From positions 1-45,233 of the forward strand of contig CALXIP010000111.1 in assembly GCA_944388395.1 (NCBI GenBank): DNA of 45,233 bases, written 5' to 3'. The notes under the pieces are model-generated. The model was not told where the DNA came from and did no database searches. It saw nothing but the letters and a program-made list of their open reading frames with translations. Source of the DNA: an uncultured Ruthenibacterium sp. Its GTDB lineage: Bacteria; Bacillota; Clostridia; Oscillospirales; Ruminococcaceae. Position 1 is the first letter of the stretch. The number at the start of each line of letters is the position of its first letter. The translations under genes were made by a program, and so were the position numbers. This document shows, in pieces, positions 40,909-45,233 of this stretch.

Positions 40909-42315
40909 TTAAAAATCGCTTTCCGCAAAAGCTGCAAACGCCTTATAAGTCATATACACGTCCAGCTTTGCCACCAGTTCAAACGGTGCGTGCATCGACA
41001 GCATCGGCACGCCGATATCCACAACGTCCACATTGCGGTTCGCAACGTATTTCGCAATCGTTCCGCCGCCGCCCATATCTACTTTGCCCAGTTCACCAGT
41101 CTGCCAAATAACGCCTTTCGCATCGAGCAGATTGGTCACGTATCCCATCATCTCCGCTCCTGCGTCATTTGTGCTGGATTTTCCGCGTGCACCGGTATAC
41201 TTGGTAACCGCTACCCCTCGATTCAAAAACGCCGCATTTCGGCGTTCCAGCACGTCTGGGAACGTGGGATCAAACGCCGCGTTCACATCCGCAGAGAGGC
41301 ACTTGGAATTGGCCAGCATCACCTTATAGTTGGCGTTCTGCATGTCTGCAAGATGTCCCAGGAAATGGAACAGGTAATCACACTGCAGGCCTGTGACACC
41401 GTCAGAGCCGGTCTCCTCTTTGTCCGTAAGTACACACACCGTTGTATAGGTGGGGTTTTTGACCTGGATCTCTGCCTGCAAAGCTGTGTAGGCACACACG
41501 CGGTCATCATGGCCATAGGAGCCGATCATGCTCCGATCCAAACCCACGTCCACCGCTTTGAATGCAGGGACCGCTTCCAATTCCGCACGGGTAAAATCGC
41601 GCTCTGTGAAGCCATATTTCTCATACAGCAGGTTCATTATCTGCAGTTTTACGCGCTCTTTGACCTCTTTGTCTTCATACGGCAGAGAGCCCACCAGAAT
41701 ATTCAGCTCCTCGCCCTTCAGACCTTCGCCCAGCGAACGTTTGCTCTGCTCCGCAGCCAGATGCGGAAGCAGATCCGTCACACAAAATACCGGATCTCCT
41801 TCGTCCTCGCCAATACGGACCGTGACTTTTTCCCCGTTGGATTTGACCACGACGCCATGCAGGGACAAGGGAGTGGCCCCCCATTGATACTTGCGGATTC
41901 CACCGTAATAATGGGTCTTGAACAGCGCCAGCTCACTGTCCTCATACAGAGGATTGGGTTTCAGGTCCAGACGAGGAGAGTCAATGTGAGCGATCATCAG
42001 GTGCGTACCCTCCTGAACGCCTTTCTGTCCAAGCGTTGCACAAATGACAGCTTTCTCCCGATTGTTAAAGTAGATTTTATCACCGGCAGAATACGTTTTT
42101 CCCACTTCGAAGGGAACGTAGCCTGCGGCCTCGACCCGCCGCACAATTTCCGAAACTGCTTCGCGTTCCGTTTTCGCTGCATTCAGGAAAGACTTGTAAT
42201 CCTCACAAAAGTCCATTGCTTCCTGCCGCGCCTGCGGAGCCGCATCCCAGATATGCTCCGGCTCATACAAAATTTTTTCCGCCAGCTGCTGGCCGGCTGT
42301 TTTTTCCTTTTCCAT
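40909..42315 (-). CDS. M18-family metalloaminopeptidase
   Basis: Dizinc aminopeptidase that removes N-terminal (often acidic) residues from peptides in the cytosol. The 468-residue protein has the M18 metal-site segments: AHIDSPRLD with the first zinc histidine, GSYGHDDRVCAY with the bridging aspartate, DKEETGSDG with the catalytic glutamate pair, and SMHAPFE with the last histidine. It resembles ApeA/ApeB-type enzymes. I chose ATG at 42315 with AAGGAG upstream; a longer frame runs back into the transglycosylase gene. Last gene of the operon. Confidence 0.92.
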   Translation of the reverse strand: MEKEKTAGQQLAEKILYEPEHIWDAAPQARQEAMDFCEDYKSFLNAAKTEREAVSEIVRRVEAAGYVPFEVGKTYSAGDKIYFNNREKAVICATLGQKGVQEGTHLMIAHIDSPRLDLKPNPLYEDSELALFKTHYYGGIRKYQWGATPLSLHGVVVKSNGEKVTVRIGEDEGDPVFCVTDLLPHLAAEQSKRSLGEGLKGEELNILVGSLPYEDKEVKERVKLQIMNLLYEKYGFTERDFTRAELEAVPAFKAVDVGLDRSMIGSYGHDDRVCAYTALQAEIQVKNPTYTTVCVLTDKEETGSDGVTGLQCDYLFHFLGHLADMQNANYKVMLANSKCLSADVNAAFDPTFPDVLERRNAAFLNRGVAVTKYTGARGKSSTNDAGAEMMGYVTNLLDAKGVIWQTGELGKVDMGGGGTIAKYVANRNVDVVDIGVPMLSMHAPFELVAKLDVYMTYKAFAAFAESDF

Positions 42316-42340
42316 CTCAAACACTCCTTTTTTGACTTCT

Positions 42341-42910
42341 TCAGGAATACAGTGCACAATACTGTTCATAGTTTTTCTGTACCTTGCGCACGTAATTGCT
42401 CATTTGACTGTACGGGAACGTATGCAGTGTGCGCCCGTCGCTGGAATATTCACTTTGCTTCAAAAGTTCATTGACCTTGGAAACCCCGCTGTGGTAAGCT
42501 GCAGCCGCCGTTGAAAGATCCCCATCGTAACGTTCCAGGCAGAAAGATAAAAAATACGAGCCAAACCGAATGTTGGTTTCCGGATCGTACAGGCTGTCAA
42601 ACCCGATCTGTTCATCCGGTGCGATCTTGGTTTTGATCCACTCAAATGTCTCCCTGGTGATCTGCATCAGGCCGCGTGCTCCCGCGTCGGATTCCGCTTT
42701 GGGGTCAAAGCCGCTTTCCGTGCGGATAATGGCGTAAATATATTTCTCGTCGATCCCGTATTCCTGTGCGTACATACGAACACAATCTTCGTATTTCTGC
42801 GGATACAGCGCCTGCCTGGCCCTATGGGCGGCAAACGGGATCACTGCAGTCAACAGCGCCACTGCCAGTACCACAATCAGCACTCGTTTCGCTCTTTTCC
42901 CTGTGCTCAT
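42341..42910 (-). CDS. Lytic transglycosylase (SLT domain)
   Basis: Cleaves the glycan strands of peptidoglycan to leave anhydro-muramyl ends. The 189-residue protein has an N-terminal membrane anchor (about 9-27) and an SLT domain with the catalytic glutamate in IIRTESGFDP, then ARGLMQIT and AAYHSGV (where most relatives have AYNAG). It should act just outside the membrane. AAAGGAG lies before ATG at 42910. The start is 89 bases inside the end of coaE, an unusually long overlap. Confidence 0.92.
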   Translation of the reverse strand: MSTGKRAKRVLIVVLAVALLTAVIPFAAHRARQALYPQKYEDCVRMYAQEYGIDEKYIYAIIRTESGFDPKAESDAGARGLMQITRETFEWIKTKIAPDEQIGFDSLYDPETNIRFGSYFLSFCLERYDGDLSTAAAAYHSGVSKVNELLKQSEYSSDGRTLHTFPYSQMSNYVRKVQKNYEQYCALYS

Positions 42911-43514
42911 TTCGCTCCTTTCGCAATTCCTGCAGCACTTGATCCGCCTGCTGCAGCAAGGTCATTCGGTCCGCATGATTCTCAATCACATAATCTGCCG
43001 CTTTACGCAGCTGCTCTGAAGACATTTGAGCAGCAAGGCGCTGCACTGCCGCTTCCTGGTCGATTTCGTCCCGCTTCATAATGCGTGCGACACACACATC
43101 ATCCGGTGCATCCACCACAATAATCCGCTGGCAATACGCTTCAAACGAATGCCCTACGATCACCGCTCCATCCGCAAAAACCATCTCCGCGCCCGTGGAA
43201 AAGGCTTGTTCTGCCTGCTCAACCAGCAGCGCGATAATTGCAGGATGCGTGATTTGGGTCAGCCGTGCCGTCCCTTCTTCGGAAGAAAAGGCCTTCCGGG
43301 CCAACGTGCGTCGCTGCAGTCTTCCCTCAGCATCCACAATTTCCGGTCCAAAGGCCTGAACCAGCTGGTTCAGGCAAGACGACCCCGGCGCCGCGACCTC
43401 ACGTGCGGCACGGTCACAGTCCAAGACTGCATAACCTTTCGCACGATAATGCTCCGACACCGTACTCTTCCCGCAGCCGGAACGGCCTGTGAGCCCTACA
43501 ATCCACGGTTTCAT
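42822..43514 (-). CDS. coaE: Dephospho-CoA kinase
   Basis: Last step of coenzyme A synthesis, phosphorylating dephospho-CoA on the ribose. The P-loop is GLTGRSGCGKST (8-19), followed by LDCDRAAREV and THPAI, as in the family. Normal enzymes end near residue 200. Here residues 202-230 (NEHREK onward, with DCGTGSG) are read through the start of the transglycosylase gene in another frame and look like unselected tail. The ATG overlaps the tsaC stop by four bases. Confidence 0.93.
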   Translation of the reverse strand: MKPWIVGLTGRSGCGKSTVSEHYRAKGYAVLDCDRAAREVAAPGSSCLNQLVQAFGPEIVDAEGRLQRRTLARKAFSSEEGTARLTQITHPAIIALLVEQAEQAFSTGAEMVFADGAVIVGHSFEAYCQRIIVVDAPDDVCVARIMKRDEIDQEAAVQRLAAQMSSEQLRKAADYVIENHADRMTLLQQADQVLQELRKERNEHREKSETSADCGTGSGAVDCSDPVCRP

Positions 43515-44539
43515 AACTCGATCACCCGGAATGCCGCCGCTCGCAAAAGCCGATTGTACACAGCCAATGCGATGCCCCCTTCTTCCGGACAGCGGGCATA
43601 GACCCGTTCGGCACCGCGTGCATCCAGTTCCCGCAATGCAGAAAAGAGACGCTGCGCCTGTTCGGCGGGATCTTTTTCATGCCCGTAGAGCACACAGGGA
43701 CAGGGCAAACTGTTCTCCTCTCCTGCGAAACAAAGGCAGAAGGTACCCGGTTCGCAATGCTTTTCCACATAGGAAACATATGCGGAAAAGGGACCCTTGA
43801 GAATGGTGACCTCCGCCTTGGGGGCGTAATGCTTATACTTCATGCCCGGAGAAGCGGCTTTCTCGCCCTGCTTCAGCGGATGAAGCACCGCATCAGCCAG
43901 CAGCACTTCACATTCCAGCACCTGTTCCAGCTGTTCCTTTGTAATATAACCCGGGCGAAGCAAAACCGGTTTCGGTCCTGCCAGGGAAACCACCGTGGAC
44001 TCAACCCCCACTTCGCAGGCACCTCCATCCAGGATCAGAGGAATTTTTCCGTTCATATCGGCAAACACATCCTGGGCAGTGGTCGGACTCGGGCTTCCGG
44101 ACAAATTGGCGGAAGGCGCCGCCAGCGGAACCCCCGCAGCCCGAATCACCGCTTGTGCCACCGGATGGCTGGGCATGCGCACAGAAGCCGTCTCAAGGCC
44201 GGCGCACACTTCATCTGCCACCTGTTCGCTTCGAGGCAGGATCATGGTCAGGGGGCCCGGCCAAAAAGCCTCTGCCAGACGATACGCCGCCTGCGGGACA
44301 TCTCGCACGACCATCTCCAACATGCTGAGATCCGCAATATGCGAAATCAGAGGATTGTCCTGCGGGCGTCCCTTGGCCGAAAAAATTTTTTTGACCGCCT
44401 CGCCATTCAGGCTGCTGGCCGCAAGCCCGTAAACCGTCTCTGTGGGGATCGCCACAACTTCGCCCTGGCGCAAAAGCTCCCCCGCCTGGTCCACTGCATC
44501 TTGAGAGGCCGGTAATAATTGTGTTTTCAAATCATTCAT
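43511..44539 (-). CDS. tsaC: L-threonylcarbamoyladenylate synthase (Sua5 type)
   Basis: Makes threonylcarbamoyl-AMP for the t6A modification of ANN-decoding tRNAs. The 342-residue protein has the YrdC domain (about 10-205, [31 protein letters not shown]) plus the Sua5 C-terminal domain (about 225-342), joined by a linker with [13 protein letters not shown]. It is therefore a long Sua5 form, not short TsaC. The ATG overlaps the prfA stop by eight bases, a common neighbourhood in Firmicutes. Confidence 0.93.
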   Translation of the reverse strand: MNDLKTQLLPASQDAVDQAGELLRQGEVVAIPTETVYGLAASSLNGEAVKKIFSAKGRPQDNPLISHIADLSMLEMVVRDVPQAAYRLAEAFWPGPLTMILPRSEQVADEVCAGLETASVRMPSHPVAQAVIRAAGVPLAAPSANLSGSPSPTTAQDVFADMNGKIPLILDGGACEVGVESTVVSLAGPKPVLLRPGYITKEQLEQVLECEVLLADAVLHPLKQGEKAASPGMKYKHYAPKAEVTILKGPFSAYVSYVEKHCEPGTFCLCFAGEENSLPCPCVLYGHEKDPAEQAQRLFSALRELDARGAERVYARCPEEGGIALAVYNRLLRAAAFRVIEL

Positions 44540-45233
44540 CTCCTGAAGCGGCTTTCAGTTTTTCCGCCTGGTCTGCAGTGACCAATGCCTCGACGACCTC
44601 GTCCAGATCACCGTTCATCACTGCATCCAGCTTGTACAGCGTCAATCCAATCCGGTGGTCCGTCAGCCGTCCTTGCGGGAAATTGTAAGTGCGGATCCGC
44701 TCCGAACGATCTCCTGTTCCCACCTGGCTTTTCCGGCGAGCCGCGTACTCTGCGTCATATTCCGCCTGCTTGCGCGCCAAAAGACGACTGCGCAGAACCT
44801 TCAGCGCCTTATCCTTGTTTTTGTACTGACTTCTCTCATCCTGGCATTCCACCACCATTCCCGTAGGCAGGTGTGTCACCCGAATAGCGGAAGAAGTCTT
44901 ATTGATGTGCTGACCTCCGGCCCCCGAAGAACGGAACGTATCAATTTTCAAGTCCGAGGGATTGATCTCTACGTCCACCTCTTCTGCTTCGGGCAGAACG
45001 GCCACCGTCACCGTTGAAGTGTGCACCCGTCCCTGCGTTTCTGTTTCCGGAACGCGCTGCACGCGATGAACCCCGCTCTCAAATTTGAGCCGGCTGTACA
45101 CGCCTTCTCCTTCCACGGAAAAGCTGACTTCTTTTTCGCCGCCCAGTTCTGTCTCGCTCAGGCTGAGAACTTCTGTCTTCCATCCATGGCTTTCTGCATA
45201 CAAATTATACATGCGGTGCAGGCTGTGCGCAAA
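44532..45233 (-). CDS. prfA: Peptide chain release factor 1, N-terminus outside window
   Basis: Releases finished proteins at UAA and UAG stop codons. The visible 233 residues cover domains 2-4: the recognition region ([21 protein letters not shown]) and the catalytic loop with [15 protein letters not shown]. The GGQ is flanked by [11 protein letters not shown]. The sequence ends [18 protein letters not shown]...AASGDE. The frame is open to the window edge (FAHSLHR before the first methionine), so about 120 residues are missing. Choice of RF1 over RF2 rests on pattern and on tsaC next door. Confidence 0.93.
   Translation of the reverse strand, partial: FAHSLHRMYNLYAESHGWKTEVLSLSETELGGEKEVSFSVEGEGVYSRLKFESGVHRVQRVPETETQGRVHTSTVTVAVLPEAEEVDVEINPSDLKIDTFRSSGAGGQHINKTSSAIRVTHLPTGMVVECQDERSQYKNKDKALKVLRSRLLARKQAEYDAEYAARRKSQVGTGDRSERIRTYNFPQGRLTDHRIGLTLYKLDAVMNGDLDEVVEALVTADQAEKLKAASGDE

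Overview
The window is about 45 kb of dense, chromosomal-looking DNA from a low-to-medium-GC Firmicute. Clostridia of the Ruminococcaceae/Oscillospiraceae type is the best guess. This rests on strong AGGAGG ribosome sites, sigma-A promoters, an alaS T-box, a glmS ribozyme, RNase M5, DUF5685 with a cysteine-tailed J-like protein, and core gene order. I see no phage, insertion sequence, CRISPR array or rRNA. Several very long open frames run antisense to core genes, but these are codon-bias shadows.

Left part (1-13 kb), mostly minus strand. A methionine branch (metF, a stand-alone methionine synthase reactivation protein, and a metH lacking that domain) sits directly behind tRNA-Leu(TAA) and its terminator. 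A RluA-type pseudouridine synthase lies divergently. A T-box leader then heads a six-gene run: alaS, HIT protein, phosphoribosyltransferase, comEC-like, holA, rnmV. The comEC product has a C-terminal domain without visible nuclease metal ligands.

Middle (13-25 kb). A class B penicillin-binding protein precedes a compact eight-gene minus-strand operon with one recognisable promoter and terminator. It encodes a transglutaminase-like lipoprotein, a PilC/GspF platform protein, four small single-membrane-segment proteins, a PilT ATPase and a SARP-type regulator with a degenerate GGDEF-like tail. It looks like a reduced type IV filament system without PilB, prepilin peptidase or secretin nearby. 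rmuC and a polysaccharide deacetylase follow. Next come DUF5685, which carries two Asp-rich motifs like those of squalene/phytoene synthases, a J-like protein that has lost HPD, and a small membrane protein.

Centre-right (25-33 kb). glmS is preceded by a glmS ribozyme and, unexpectedly, an intrinsic terminator between ribozyme and gene. A serine hydrolase/thioesterase pair follows. The 394-bp gap before guaB holds what I consider the best novel candidate. A consensus promoter lies inside a roughly 100-bp array of about ten 11-bp-phased repeats. It should drive a short structured RNA of about 165 nt with an unpaired C-rich, anti-Shine-Dalgarno-like stretch and its own terminator. guaB itself is the Tritrichomonas-like type of IMP dehydrogenase.

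Right part (33-45 kb). radC, uvrB and uvrA (DNA repair) are followed by a cation/proton antiporter, a small unknown protein and tRNA-Ala(GGC). A minus-strand operon of prfA (cut by the window edge), tsaC/sua5, coaE, a lytic transglycosylase and an M18 aminopeptidase closes the window.
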